DNA from: Herbidospora cretacea | Lineage (GTDB): Bacteria; Actinomycetota; Actinomycetes; Streptosporangiales; Streptosporangiaceae | Reading direction: 5' to 3' | Assembly (NCBI RefSeq): GCF_001570605.1 | Contig: NZ_BBXG01000031.1 | Span: 1-64,000, forward strand | Length of the DNA stretch: 64,000 bases | Shown: positions 41,316 to 49,654 of the stretch, in pieces | Layout of the letters: the number at the start of each line of letters is the position of its first letter | Position numbering within the stretch: the stretch's first letter is position 1 | The notes under the pieces: model-generated | The model's input: the letters and a program-made list of their open reading frames with translations, nothing else | Database searches by the model: none | Told to the model about the DNA's origin: nothing | Made by a program: the position numbers and the translations under genes

Positions 41316-42704
41316 TCAGTGTCCTGTGATCTTGTCGGCGATTCTGGCCAGCACGGACGTGCGGGGCACGCCGCCGGCCTCCCGGGCGTCGGCGAGCCGG
41401 TAGAGACGGTACATCGCGTGCACCCCCGTCCAGCGCAGGGGCTCCGGCTCCCATTTGCGCACCTTGCGGCCGACCCAGGGGAGGGCGGTCAGGTCGGTGT
41501 CGCGGCGCAGGACCAGGTCGCGCAGGGTCCGTCCGGCGAGGTTGGTCGCGGTGACGCCGTGGCCGGTGTAGCCGCCGGCCCAGCCGAGACCGGTCGCCGG
41601 GTCGAGCCCGACGGTCGCGCACCAGTCGCGCGGCACGCCCAGCACCCCCGACCAGGCGTGGGCGATCCGCGTCGAGCGGGCGGCCGGGAAGAAGTCGAGC
41701 AGCAGGCCCCAGAGAGCGTCGATCGTCCAGCCGTGGGTGCGGCCCCGGTCGTCGACCCGGGAGCCGTAGAGGTAGGGGCGGCCCCGGCCGCCGAAGGCGA
41801 TGCGGTCGTCGGCGGTCCGCTGGGCGTACATGTAGTAGTGCGCCAGGTCGCCCAGGAGTTCGTGGCCCCGCCAGCCCACCTCGTCCCAGAAGCCGGGCGG
41901 GAGCGGCTCGGTGACGATCATGGAGCTGTTCATCGGCAGCCAGTCGCGGTGGTTGTCCTTCAGGGTCGCGGTGAACCCCTCGGTGCAGCGCAGCACCACG
42001 TCCGCGCGGACCGTGCCGCGCGCCGTCGTCACCCGGCCGGGCGCGATCCCGGTCACCTCGGTGCCCTCGTAGAGCTCGACCCCCAGGTCCTGTACGGCTC
42101 CCGCCAGCCCTCTGGCCAGTTTCGCCGGCTGGATCCTGGCGCAGTGGGGGCTCCAGGAGGCCGTCAGGGCCCCCTCGACCCGGATGTGCTCGTTCACCGG
42201 CACGACGGCCACGTCCTTGGGGCCCCAGCCCCAGGCGTGCTGCCCCTCGACCTCCTGCTCCAGGCGGAGCGCCTGGGCGGGGGTCCGGGCGACGTTGACG
42301 ACGCCGCCCTTCACGACGTCGGCGTCGATGCCCTCGGCCGCGCAGACGGACACGACCTCGTCGACGGAGGTGAACAGCTCCCGCTGGAACGCCCGCGCCG
42401 CGTCGGCGCCGTGGGTCCTGGCGTAGCGCCGCGGGCTCCCCGGCAGCAGCCCGGCCAGCCAGCCCCCGTTGCGGCCGGACGCGCCGAACCCGGCGAACTC
42501 CTTCTCCAGGACGACCACGTGCAGCGTCGGGTCGGCCTTGATGAGGTAGTAGGCCGTCCACAGACCGGTGTAGCCCCCGCCGATGATCGCCACGTCGGCC
42601 CGCAGGTCGCCGTCGAGGCGGTGGGCGGGCTCCGGGACGCCGAGCGCCCGGTACCAGTAGGAGACGTCACCGTTGGCGAAGGAACCGGAGAGCGGAGCGT
42701 TCAT
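41316..42704 (-). CDS. FAD-dependent DAO-family oxidoreductase
   Basis: A 462-residue flavoprotein. It has VAIIGGGYTGLWTAYYL for FAD binding, FAGFGASGRNGGWLAG, and a C-terminal WAGGYTGHGVTATNLAGR loop. This resembles gamma-glutamylputrescine oxidase (PuuB-like) or other D-amino-acid-oxidase-fold amine oxidases. No signal peptide. ATG 42704 opens the operon with the amidohydrolase. An oxidase of N-substituted amines followed by an amide hydrolase would make sense in polyamine-type catabolism; this is inference. Confidence 0.85.
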   Translation of the reverse strand: MNAPLSGSFANGDVSYWYRALGVPEPAHRLDGDLRADVAIIGGGYTGLWTAYYLIKADPTLHVVVLEKEFAGFGASGRNGGWLAGLLPGSPRRYARTHGADAARAFQRELFTSVDEVVSVCAAEGIDADVVKGGVVNVARTPAQALRLEQEVEGQHAWGWGPKDVAVVPVNEHIRVEGALTASWSPHCARIQPAKLARGLAGAVQDLGVELYEGTEVTGIAPGRVTTARGTVRADVVLRCTEGFTATLKDNHRDWLPMNSSMIVTEPLPPGFWDEVGWRGHELLGDLAHYYMYAQRTADDRIAFGGRGRPYLYGSRVDDRGRTHGWTIDALWGLLLDFFPAARSTRIAHAWSGVLGVPRDWCATVGLDPATGLGWAGGYTGHGVTATNLAGRTLRDLVLRRDTDLTALPWVGRKVRKWEPEPLRWTGVHAMYRLYRLADAREAGGVPRTSVLARIADKITGH

Positions 42705-42892
42705 AGGGGTAATCCTGCTCTATTCGTCATCGACGGCGCATCTCACGACGGAACGCGTCGTGAAGCGAGCGTTAGCCACCGCTATACGCAGACTTAACGA
42801 GATTTGTCGTGACGAAACGGGTGGCATACCCGTAGGTAGCAAATGCGTAACAACTCTCCGTCAGGCTGAGACACAGCGGAGGGAGAGACGTT

Positions 42893-43924
42893 ATGGGGTT
42901 TCTGCGGATCAGGACGACGGTGGACGAACGTCCGGGGCGGTTGGCGTCGCTGGCGGCGGCGCTCGCGGCCAAGGGCGGCAACATCCTGGGCCTGTCCGTG
43001 CAACCCGACTCCGACGGCACCGTCGACGAGTTCATCGCCGACATCCCCGCCTCGCCCGACGACGTGCGCACCGCGCTGGAGGAGGCCGGTGGGCGGCGGG
43101 TCAAGGTCGTCCCGGCGACCGCCCACGAGCTGACCGACGAGCCCACCCGCGTGCTGCTGCTGGCGGCGCGGCTGCGGGCGATGCCGTGGCGGCTCCCGGA
43201 GATCCTCGGCGACCTGCTGCGCGCCGACGACGCCCGCTGGGTGTTCGGGGCGGTCCGCGGTGAACTGCCCGACCCGACCCTTCTCGTGGTGCCGGTGGCG
43301 GCCCGGCGGTCGATCCGGCTGCGGCGTACCGGCCTGCCCTTCACCCTGACCGAGGCGGCCCGCGCCGCCGCGCTGGTCCGGTTGGCCCAGCCGCCGGCCG
43401 ACCCCGTCTCGGCCGAACGCGCCCTGACGCTGGGCGACGGGGCGGAGGTGCGGATCGAGCCGCTGGCCCCGATCTACCGCGAAGCCGTACGCGACCTGCA
43501 CGAACGCTGCTCCCCGGAGACCCGCAGGTTCCGCTACTTCACCTCGGCCCCGAGCCTGCCGCCCCGCGTCTTCGACCGCCTCTGCGACCGGTCGAAGGGC
43601 CACGCGCTGGTGGCCGGGCACGACGGCCAGGTGGTCGCCCTGGCGAGCCTGGCCTTCTGCGCCGAGCCCGGCATCGCCGAGATGACCCTCCTGGTCGAGG
43701 ACCGCTGGCAGGGGCGCGGCCTCGGCACGGCCATGACCCGCCTGCTCCTGGAGGAGGCCCGCGAGCTGGGCCTGGCCGAAGTGAGGGCGACGCTGCTCTC
43801 CGACAACACGCGCATGAGGAGTCTGCTGATCTCCCTCGGCGCCACGCTCGGCTACACCGAGGACCCCGGTGTGGTCGAGGCGCGGATCGCCGTGGGTGTG
43901 CTGGCGCCGGTCGTCCCGGCCTAG
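42893..43924 (+). CDS. ACT-GNAT fusion: amino-acid-regulated protein acetyltransferase
   Basis: A 343-residue protein with an N-terminal ACT domain (residues 1-75: RIRTTVDERPGRLASLAAAL, KGGNILGLSVQ) and a C-terminal GNAT domain (about 185-335: EDRWQGRGLGTAMTRLLLEE binds acetyl-CoA). This architecture is known from actinomycete lysine acetyltransferases that acetylate acetyl-CoA synthetase and are switched by amino acids such as Asn or Cys. The effector here cannot be read. ATG 42893 has GGAGGGAG upstream. A strong terminator follows. Confidence 0.86.
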   Translation: MGFLRIRTTVDERPGRLASLAAALAAKGGNILGLSVQPDSDGTVDEFIADIPASPDDVRTALEEAGGRRVKVVPATAHELTDEPTRVLLLAARLRAMPWRLPEILGDLLRADDARWVFGAVRGELPDPTLLVVPVAARRSIRLRRTGLPFTLTEAARAAALVRLAQPPADPVSAERALTLGDGAEVRIEPLAPIYREAVRDLHERCSPETRRFRYFTSAPSLPPRVFDRLCDRSKGHALVAGHDGQVVALASLAFCAEPGIAEMTLLVEDRWQGRGLGTAMTRLLLEEARELGLAEVRATLLSDNTRMRSLLISLGATLGYTEDPGVVEARIAVGVLAPVVPA

Positions 43925-43939
43925 ACCGCGCCACACGAA

Positions 43940-43980
43940 CATTCCGGTCCGGGGCGGCTCAGGGGCCCCGGACCGGAATG
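43940..43980. terminator. Bidirectional terminator after the ACT-GNAT gene
   Basis: CATTCCGGTCCGGGG (43940-43954) pairs perfectly over 15 bp with 43966-43980, loop 11 nt. It lies between convergent genes, one base before the ClpN-protein stop codon. Confidence 0.85.
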
Positions 43981-43981
43981 A

Positions 43982-44602
43982 TCACTTTCCCGGGTCGGGA
44001 GGCGCGCCCATCGCGTCGAGCCGCCGGTGGAGGCTGTCGAGGCTCTCCAGCACCTGCGTGAGCAGCCGCCGGTCCTCGACGTGGCGGCGCAGGGTGTTCC
44101 TGATCACCTGGTCGCCGGGCTCGGTCAGCCGGTCGAGCACCGACCGGTCCTTCGCGCCCTGGACCTGCATGCGCTGCTCCAGGGCGTCTTCCACGGCCTC
44201 GGGCGCGACCCCGGTCTCCACCAGCGCCTGGACGGCGACGCCCTCGCCCTCGCGGAGGGTGGCCAGCATGATGTGCTCGGTGCCGATGTGCCGGTCGTGC
44301 CGCCGCATGGCCTCCTGGTGGGCCAGGCCGAGGATCTTCTTGGCGCGCGGCGTGAACGGGATGTGGCCGGCGTCCCCCGCGGGCGGCTCCCCGGGCCCGC
44401 CGGTCATCCGGACGACGGCGGCCCTCACCTGGTCGAGTTCCACGCGGCATTCGGCCATCGCCTGCGCGGCCAGCCCCTGCCCCTCGCGCACGAGGCCCAG
44501 CATGATGTGCTCGGTGCCGATCCACGTGTGGTTCAGGGCGCGGGCCTCCTCGTTGGCGAGGATGATCACTTGCCGGGCGCGGTCGGTGAAACGCTCGAAC
44601 AC
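43982..44602 (-). CDS. Stand-alone double Clp N-domain protein
   Basis: A 206-residue protein consisting of two Clp N repeats, FERFTDRARQVIILANEEAR with TWIGTEHIMLGLVREGQGLA, and FTPRAKKILGLAHQEAM with HIGTEHIMLATLREGEGVA. The AAA+ ATPase modules of ClpC are absent. A C-terminal helical tail follows. Stand-alone Clp N proteins (ClpC2-like) can bind phospho-arginine or ClpC-targeting antibiotics in mycobacteria; the same role here is possible but inferred. GTG 44602. Confidence 0.87.
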   Translation of the reverse strand: MFERFTDRARQVIILANEEARALNHTWIGTEHIMLGLVREGQGLAAQAMAECRVELDQVRAAVVRMTGGPGEPPAGDAGHIPFTPRAKKILGLAHQEAMRRHDRHIGTEHIMLATLREGEGVAVQALVETGVAPEAVEDALEQRMQVQGAKDRSVLDRLTEPGDQVIRNTLRRHVEDRRLLTQVLESLDSLHRRLDAMGAPPDPGK

Positions 44603-44648
44603 GGGCGGCCTCCGTGGCGGATCGGGGGGTCGGGGGTGGCTGCCCCCA

Positions 44649-45155
44649 CTATGCGCCGGAATCGGCGGGCGCGCGAAGCGCGTGGACGTGGACCGGCCCG
44701 TGTTCGCCCTGCCGGGTCCTGACCCGGATCATGCCCAGCTTCTCGGCGAGCCGCCGCGAGGCGGTGTTGGCGGCGTCGGTCTCCGCCACGACCTCGGGCG
44801 CGCCCCGGACGGTGAAGGCGAACTCGACGACCAGCCGGGCGGCCTCCAGCGCCAGCCCCTTCCCCTGCCATTTCGGATCTACGCTGTAAAGGAGCTCGGC
44901 CGCGTGGTCGTCGGTGGTCCGCAGCCCGCAGACCCCGATCTCGTGACCGCGGACGATCGCCCAGAGCCCGTAGCCGCGCGACTCGAAGTCCTCCCGGCTG
45001 TCACCGATGATCTCGGCCACCAGTTCCGGGGTGACGACCGTGTCGTCGAAGAGGTGGAGCCGCACGCTCGGCTCGTTCCAGTGCACCAGGAGCCAGGCGG
45101 CGTCGGACGGGACGATCGGCCGCAGGATCAGCCGGTCTCCGCGCAACTCGGTCAT
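44649..45155 (-). CDS. GNAT family N-acetyltransferase (RimJ/RimL type)
   Basis: A 168-residue acetyltransferase: ELRGDRLILRPIVPSDAAWL at the start, LLYSVDPKWQGKGLALEA as the acetyl-CoA loop and TDAANTASRRLAEKLGMIRV near the end, the usual order of the N-terminal-amine or small-molecule GNATs. The substrate is unknown. ATG 45155 lacks a ribosome site; CATACC 9-10 bases upstream could be a -10 for a leaderless mRNA, overlapping that of the divergent gene. Confidence 0.85.
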   Translation of the reverse strand: MTELRGDRLILRPIVPSDAAWLLVHWNEPSVRLHLFDDTVVTPELVAEIIGDSREDFESRGYGLWAIVRGHEIGVCGLRTTDDHAAELLYSVDPKWQGKGLALEAARLVVEFAFTVRGAPEVVAETDAANTASRRLAEKLGMIRVRTRQGEHGPVHVHALRAPADSGA

Positions 45156-45178
45156 GCGGGCAAGGGTATGACTTCCGG

Positions 45179-45911
45179 GTGACCCTTGATGAGGCTGCCG
45201 AGCAGCTTTACGCACTGTCGCCCGGGGAGTTCACCGCAGCGCGGAACCGGCTGGTCAAGGAGACCGGCGACAAGGAGATCGGGAAGCTCCGCAAGCCCAC
45301 CGTGCTGGCCTGGGCGGTCAACCAGGTGGTCCGGTCGCACCCCGCCGAGGTCGGCGAACTCCTGGCCGTGGGGGAGGAGATGCGGGCGGCCTGGGCCTGC
45401 GGCGACGGCGACGCCCTGGCCGCGCTCGGCCCCCGGCGCTCCGCCGCCGTGGCGACGGTCTCCCGGCTGGTCATGCGGGCCGCGTCCGGTCGGCTGAACT
45501 CGCCCGCCGAACTGGAGCAGACCCTCGACGCCGCGATCGTCGACGCCGGCGCGGCCGACCAGGTCCGCTCGGGCCGGCTGGCCGGGGCCCTGCGCTACAG
45601 CGGCTTCGTGCCCACCTCCGTCCCTCCCTCTCCGGTACGGAAGAAGCAGCCCGCCGTCGCCGACACGTCTGCCCGGGACGCCCGGGAGGCCCGGGACGCG
45701 GCCGTCGCGGCGGCGCCATGGGGAGTGGGCCGAGCAGCTCGGCCGGGCCGCAGCCGAGCGCGACGAGGCGCTCGACGCCGAGGCGGAGGCGGAGCGCGCG
45801 CTGACCGAGGCGCGGAAACGGTCGGCCTCCGCCGAGCAGCGCTACCAGGTCGTGCGGAAGGAGGAGGCCAGGGCCCGGCAGGCGCTGGAGGCGGCGTCTA
45901 AGGGCAGATGA
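45179..45911 (+). CDS. Conserved coiled-coil protein, frameshifted near 45717
   Basis: The N-terminal 175 residues (ALSPGEFTAARNRLVKETGD; LRKPTVLAWAVNQVVRSHP) match a common actinobacterial helical family. After AREARDAAVAAA the frame becomes a Gly/Arg-rich run (PWGVGRAARPGRSRARRG) to a stop at 45901. The +1 frame from about 45720 reads EWAEQLGRAAAERDEALDAE, then ALTEARKRSASAEQRYQVVR, a normal coiled coil, and stops at 45911. One extra base near the GGGG at 45719 would explain this: a real mutation or a sequencing error. GTG 45179 is leaderless-looking, with TATGAC 6 bases upstream. Function unknown. Confidence 0.75.
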
Positions 45912-46854
45912 CGACCCGCCCGGGTGGCCGCTTCGCCACCGCCTCGTAGGCCTCCCCGGCCAGATCGAGGCCGAAGGTGAACGAGATCGGCGGCGGCCGG
46001 AAGTCGCCCGACTCCAGGTAGGCCGCGACCTGGGCGAGCCGCGCGGCGCACTGCCGGGTGCAGAGCCGCCGGGTGTCCAGGCCGATCATGCGCGCCTCCC
46101 GGTGGTAGAAGTCGGGGAGGTCGATCTCCACCTTCCGCGTCCCGGTCGAGCTGATGACGAGGAGCCGGCCGCCGTGGGCCAGGCAGGCCAGGGCGGCGGG
46201 GGTGGTGACACCGCCGACGGCGTCGTACACGACCTCGGCCCCCGCGCCCCGGGTCAGCCGCCGCACCTCACCGGCGACGTCGTCGTGCAGCAGCACGAAG
46301 TCGTCGAGGGCGGCGTCGTCCACCGGGGGTTTGCGGTCGATCCCGACGACCCGCGCCCCCCGCACCCGGCCGATCTGGGCCACCGCCGAGCCGACGGCGC
46401 CGTTGACGCCGAAGATCGCCAGCGTCTCGCCCTTCTCCAGCAGGGCGGTCTCGACCACGCCGAGCCAGCCGACGACGAAGCTGACCCCGATGACCGACGC
46501 CTCGGCGAAGGTGAGCCTCTCGGGCTTGCGGACCAGCGCCGTGACCGGAACCACCACGAGTTCGGCGTGCGACCCGTCGCGGGTGTACCCCAGGTCGCCG
46601 CCGGTGCCCCACACCTCCGTGCCGAGCCAGTCGCGCGGCCCGCCGACGACCACCCCGGCGAAGTCGCGGCCGGGGACGCGCGGCAGCGACGCGCCCGGGA
46701 TGTAGCCGGAGACGGTCTTCAGGTCCGACGGCGTGACCGAGGCGGCCCTGATCGAGACCAGGGCGTCGTCGCCGTTCAGTTCGGGCTCGGTGACGTCGAC
46801 GACCTCCAGGACGTCGGCGGGCGAGCCATAACGGGCGAATCGCAGGGCGCGCAT
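45898..46854 (-). CDS. Quinone-oxidoreductase-like MDR family enzyme
   Basis: A 318-residue zinc-independent medium-chain dehydrogenase/reductase. The GroES-like N-domain (VSIRAASVTPSDLKTVSGYI; RVPGRDFAGVVV) is followed by the NADPH domain with AIFGVNGAVGSAVAQIGRVR and GIDRKPPVDD. Structural zinc cysteines are absent. The substrate is unknown. ATG 46854 lies one base after the dioxygenase stop, so the two genes are coupled; the C-terminus overlaps the tail of the frameshifted gene on the opposite strand by 14 nt. Confidence 0.87.
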   Translation of the reverse strand: MRALRFARYGSPADVLEVVDVTEPELNGDDALVSIRAASVTPSDLKTVSGYIPGASLPRVPGRDFAGVVVGGPRDWLGTEVWGTGGDLGYTRDGSHAELVVVPVTALVRKPERLTFAEASVIGVSFVVGWLGVVETALLEKGETLAIFGVNGAVGSAVAQIGRVRGARVVGIDRKPPVDDAALDDFVLLHDDVAGEVRRLTRGAGAEVVYDAVGGVTTPAALACLAHGGRLLVISSTGTRKVEIDLPDFYHREARMIGLDTRRLCTRQCAARLAQVAAYLESGDFRPPPISFTFGLDLAGEAYEAVAKRPPGRVVICP

Positions 46855-46855
46855 G

Positions 46856-47743
46856 TCACGGCCTCCTCCCCGGCGTCGCCGGGCTGAGCGTGAAGGTCCA
46901 GTCGACGGTCTGGAACGGCTCGCCGACCTCGGTGCCGTCGGGGGCGGTGCCCGGCCCGTGCGGGACGAAGTCGGCGACCAGCGACCGCTTCACCGCGAAG
47001 ACGGCGTCGTGCTCGAGATAGTCGTCGTCGCGCCGGAACAGCATGGTGATCAACGGCTGGTAGCCGTCGGCGTGCAGCCAGAAGTGGATGTGCTCCGGCC
47101 GCATGGCCGACCGGTCGGCTGCCCGCATGATCTCCCCGCACGGCCCGTCGACCGGCACCGGGTAGTAGCGCGGCGCGATCGACCGGTACCAGAAGCGGCC
47201 GTCGTCGTCGGTCGTCAGCAGGGCCCGCATGGCCGGCCGTCCGTCGAGCCGGTCCTCCTGCTGGACGTCGTAGTGTCCCTCGCCGTCGCTGTGCCAGGTG
47301 TCGACCTTCACGCCCCCGAGGGGCGCGCCGTCCGGCCCGAGAACCCGGCCACTGACGAACATCGGCGTGCCCGGCACCCCGCAGGAGATGTCGGCGCCGT
47401 TGGGCGCGGACGGCCGCCCGTCGACGAAGAAGGGGCCGAGCAGGGTGCTGTCGGTGGCGTGCGGCCCGTGGTGCTCGTTGATCAGGTCGACCAGGACGCT
47501 CAGCCCGAGTATGTCGGACAGCAGCACGTATTCCTGGCGGGTGGGCGTGGTGACCTGGCCGACGCGGGTCAGGAAGTCCATCGCGGCGAACCACTCGTCG
47601 CCCGTGAGCCGCGTCTCCCGGGCGAAGTCGTGCAGGTGCCGGACCAGCTCGACGAACAGCTCGCGGGTACGCCCGTCGCGGCAGCCCTCGAAGGTGCTCT
47701 GCACCTCTTTGGTGATCGTATCCTCGGTCAGGTCGATCGACAT
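46856..47743 (-). CDS. Intradiol ring-cleavage dioxygenase (hydroxyquinol/catechol 1,2-dioxygenase-like)
   Basis: A 295-residue non-haem Fe(III) enzyme. An N-terminal helical dimerisation domain (FLTRVGQVTTPTRQEYVLLS; ILGLSVLVDLINEHH) precedes the beta-sandwich core: SGRVLGPDGAPLGGVKVDTW, the FWYRSIAPRYYPVPVDGP segment with the Tyr ligands, and RPEHIHFWLHADGY with the two His ligands. It opens aromatic diols to muconate or maleylacetate-type acids. ATG 47743 follows GGGGGAGA. No maleylacetate reductase is visible next to it, only the MDR gene. Confidence 0.9.
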   Translation of the reverse strand: MSIDLTEDTITKEVQSTFEGCRDGRTRELFVELVRHLHDFARETRLTGDEWFAAMDFLTRVGQVTTPTRQEYVLLSDILGLSVLVDLINEHHGPHATDSTLLGPFFVDGRPSAPNGADISCGVPGTPMFVSGRVLGPDGAPLGGVKVDTWHSDGEGHYDVQQEDRLDGRPAMRALLTTDDDGRFWYRSIAPRYYPVPVDGPCGEIMRAADRSAMRPEHIHFWLHADGYQPLITMLFRRDDDYLEHDAVFAVKRSLVADFVPHGPGTAPDGTEVGEPFQTVDWTFTLSPATPGRRP

Positions 47744-47944
47744 GGTCTCTCCCCCTCTTCGGACATCCTTCGACGGTAACCCGAGGTCGGAAGGCGGCCT
47801 GGCCAAGGGCCGGCACCGCCTCGGCAAATCCCGGATTTACCAGGGCGGCCCGCTGCCATCGGGCGGACCCGTTCGTGGTCGACCCCGGACAGGTCGCGGC
47901 GGCGAGGCGCCGGGCGGCTGTCCACCGCTCGGTTCAGTATCCGC

Positions 47945-48382
47945 TCACGCCGGGGCGACGCGCCTCCCATAGACGTGGTCGACCTTGAGCGTGATCAAGA
48001 CGCGGCGTTGCTCGACCATGACCGCTCGGTACTCCTCCCAGTTCGGGTGATCGCCCGCGGCGGCGCGGTAGTAGTCGACCAAGGCCTGGGCCTCGGGCCC
48101 GTTCGGGTCGGTTCCCGGGCCGGTCACGGTGACGGTGCCCTCGGCGGTGGCCCAGGACCAGCCGTCGGGGCTGGTGACCTCCAGCACGGCGCGCGGGTCT
48201 CGGCGCAGGTTCACGATCTTGGCTGTCCCCGCGCTCGTCGACACATAGATGACTCCCGCGTCCCGATCGTAGAAGGGCATCACGGGGGACAGCTGCGGGA
48301 GCCCGTCCTGCTTGATCGTCGCGAGAACACCGAGACGGCTCTCCGCGAGCAGGGCGTGCGGGTTGAAAGGCGAAACAGTCAT
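47945..48382 (-). CDS. PPOX-fold (F420- or flavin-binding) protein
   Basis: A 145-residue split-barrel protein of the pyridoxamine-oxidase/F420-binding superfamily: ESRLGVLATIKQDGLPQLSP, MPFYDRDAGVIYVSTSAG, KIVNLRRDPRAVLEVTSPDG and VLITLKVDHVYGRR. Actinobacterial members of this type usually bind F420 or FMN and reduce small molecules. ATG 48382 looks leaderless: CATACT lies 7 bases upstream and there is no ribosome site. An in-frame GTG at 48403 would add seven residues. Confidence 0.85.
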   Translation of the reverse strand: MTVSPFNPHALLAESRLGVLATIKQDGLPQLSPVMPFYDRDAGVIYVSTSAGTAKIVNLRRDPRAVLEVTSPDGWSWATAEGTVTVTGPGTDPNGPEAQALVDYYRAAAGDHPNWEEYRAVMVEQRRVLITLKVDHVYGRRVAPA

Positions 48383-48811
48383 GCGAGGAGTATGGCGATC
48401 CACACACGTGTGACAGTTCTCAGAATGGTCTCGGTAGCCTGATCAGGCGGTCCGGAGTTGTCGTGGACACCCGGAGCGTTCACGCAACGGTGGGAGGCCG
48501 CTCACCGCACCCGGCACCGGCACGCGTCCTGTCCCCGGAACGCCGGCCGAAGACCTCCGCGCCCGGGCACAGCGACCACCAATGAATGACGCCGGCCCTC
48601 TCGCGGGACTTTTGAATAATCACAGCAAGTCGGCACATGATGCGCTGAAAGGATGCCGCGAATGGTGCTGGAAAAAGAACTGGGGTAGTGGATCTCGACA
48701 TCGACGAGTTCTTGACTCCCTCGATCGGGACCTCGTCCTTGAATGGGCAGTGGCCGACACCGGCCGGAAATGGGTACTGCCATATGTGAAGCGATGGCCG
48801 GAGGCGCTGCG

Positions 48812-48880
48812 TCTCGCATACTGGGAGAAACCGTGAGACGCGGCCGGTCACGGGTTGATCGCGCATGGCGTGGCGCCGAC
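48812..48880 (+). repeat. Left arm of a ~68-bp imperfect inverted repeat
   Basis: The reverse complement of this segment matches 49314-49381: CATGCGCGATCAACC, GTGACCGG and GCGTCTCACG are shared, about 90 percent over the first 49 bases and then again TATGCGAGA/GATGCGAGA after a short indel. About 430 bp separate the arms. Nature unknown; possibly remains of an inserted element. Confidence 0.65.
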
Positions 48881-49054
48881 CTGAAATACGACAAGACCTC
48901 ATAGATCGGCGATTTCACACCAAAGCCGACCAGCGGAGTGCCTGCCCCGTCCGCCATCACGACCGTCATCGGCGACGCTGACCGGCGTGAACACCTGACC
49001 GCCGACGGCACGGCTGCGGACAACAGTTGATCTTCGCCGGGTGTGGGCACTGAT

Positions 49055-49083
49055 CCCGACCCCCGCGATCCGCGGGGACGACG
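49055..49083 (-). repeat. Solitary CRISPR-repeat-like hairpin (type I-E style)
   Basis: CCCCGCGATCCGCGGGG followed by ACGAC looks like a type I-E repeat of actinomycetes. Only one copy is visible and there are no cas genes, so this is not an array. It may be a remnant or a chance hairpin. Confidence 0.3.
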
Positions 49084-49313
49084 ACCCTCGCAGGCCAGGG
49101 CCAGGGAGTTCTCACCATGTGAGACCGGGTGGGATCAGCGGGTGGCGTCGGCGAAGTGGGCGAAGCTGGGCAGGCGCGCATGCTTGTCACGATCGATGGG
49201 GCCGAGGTGGTGCGGACCCGCCATCGGTCCTCTCTGAACGGTACATCAAAGACATATGGCTCTTTGTTGTCGATCGACCCTCGCCCTGGGCGGGTTCGGA
49301 GGGTCGCCGGGAG

Positions 49314-49381
49314 GCCGGCACCACGTCATGCGCGATCAACCTGTGACCGGCGGCGTCTCACGTTTCGTCTCAGGATGCGAG
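49314..49381 (-). repeat. Right arm of the ~68-bp imperfect inverted repeat
   Basis: Partner of 48812-48880. It ends about 270 bp before the SARP start codon. Confidence 0.65.
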
Positions 49382-49654
49382 AAATTCTTAGACTTAGTTG
49401 AATTTCTGAGAAATGCGGACCCTTGCATCGTGCCTCTTTATGCCCTTCCGGTCGCCGCAACTCTAGTTGGAGAGCTGTCCGTAATCCCCAGGGTGCGTTG
49501 GCAGCATTCGGCCGCGTGTCGGACCAGCCCCTCGGTTACGGTTGTATCAGCCTTATATGTGAAGATTGTCACGGGCAACAAAGGTTCGGTGGTAGGTGCA
49601 CGCTCGGTGTGGTCGCGCTCGATAGGGCGTAACAAAATTCTGGGGGACAGTGAA

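Larger units (their letters stand above)
48383..49654. other. Gene-poor border region upstream of the SARP gene
   Basis: About 1.27 kb without a gene I trust. Base composition is lower in GC than the neighbours, notably 48590-48720 and 49380-49650. It holds an imperfect inverted repeat (arms 48812-48880 and 49314-49381) and a solitary CRISPR-like hairpin (about 49055-49083). A candidate SARP promoter near TTATAT (49552) is also seen. It separates core genes from the biosynthetic cluster. Confidence 0.6.

Noticed and set aside
42819-42834. CGGGT/ACCCG inverted repeat upstream of the ACT-GNAT gene
   Set aside because: Five-base arms are too short to distinguish from chance in GC-rich DNA.
48582-48836. 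Possible 84-residue gene rich in Trp and Lys
   Set aside because: No ribosome site and no recognisable family; the 3' part overlaps the inverted-repeat arm. It cannot be excluded without proteomics.
49256-49654. N-terminal extension of the SARP frame by 133 residues
   Set aside because: The extension is not SARP-like, crosses a lower-GC stretch and the inverted-repeat arm, and GTG 49655 has a good ribosome site and the normal SARP N-terminus.
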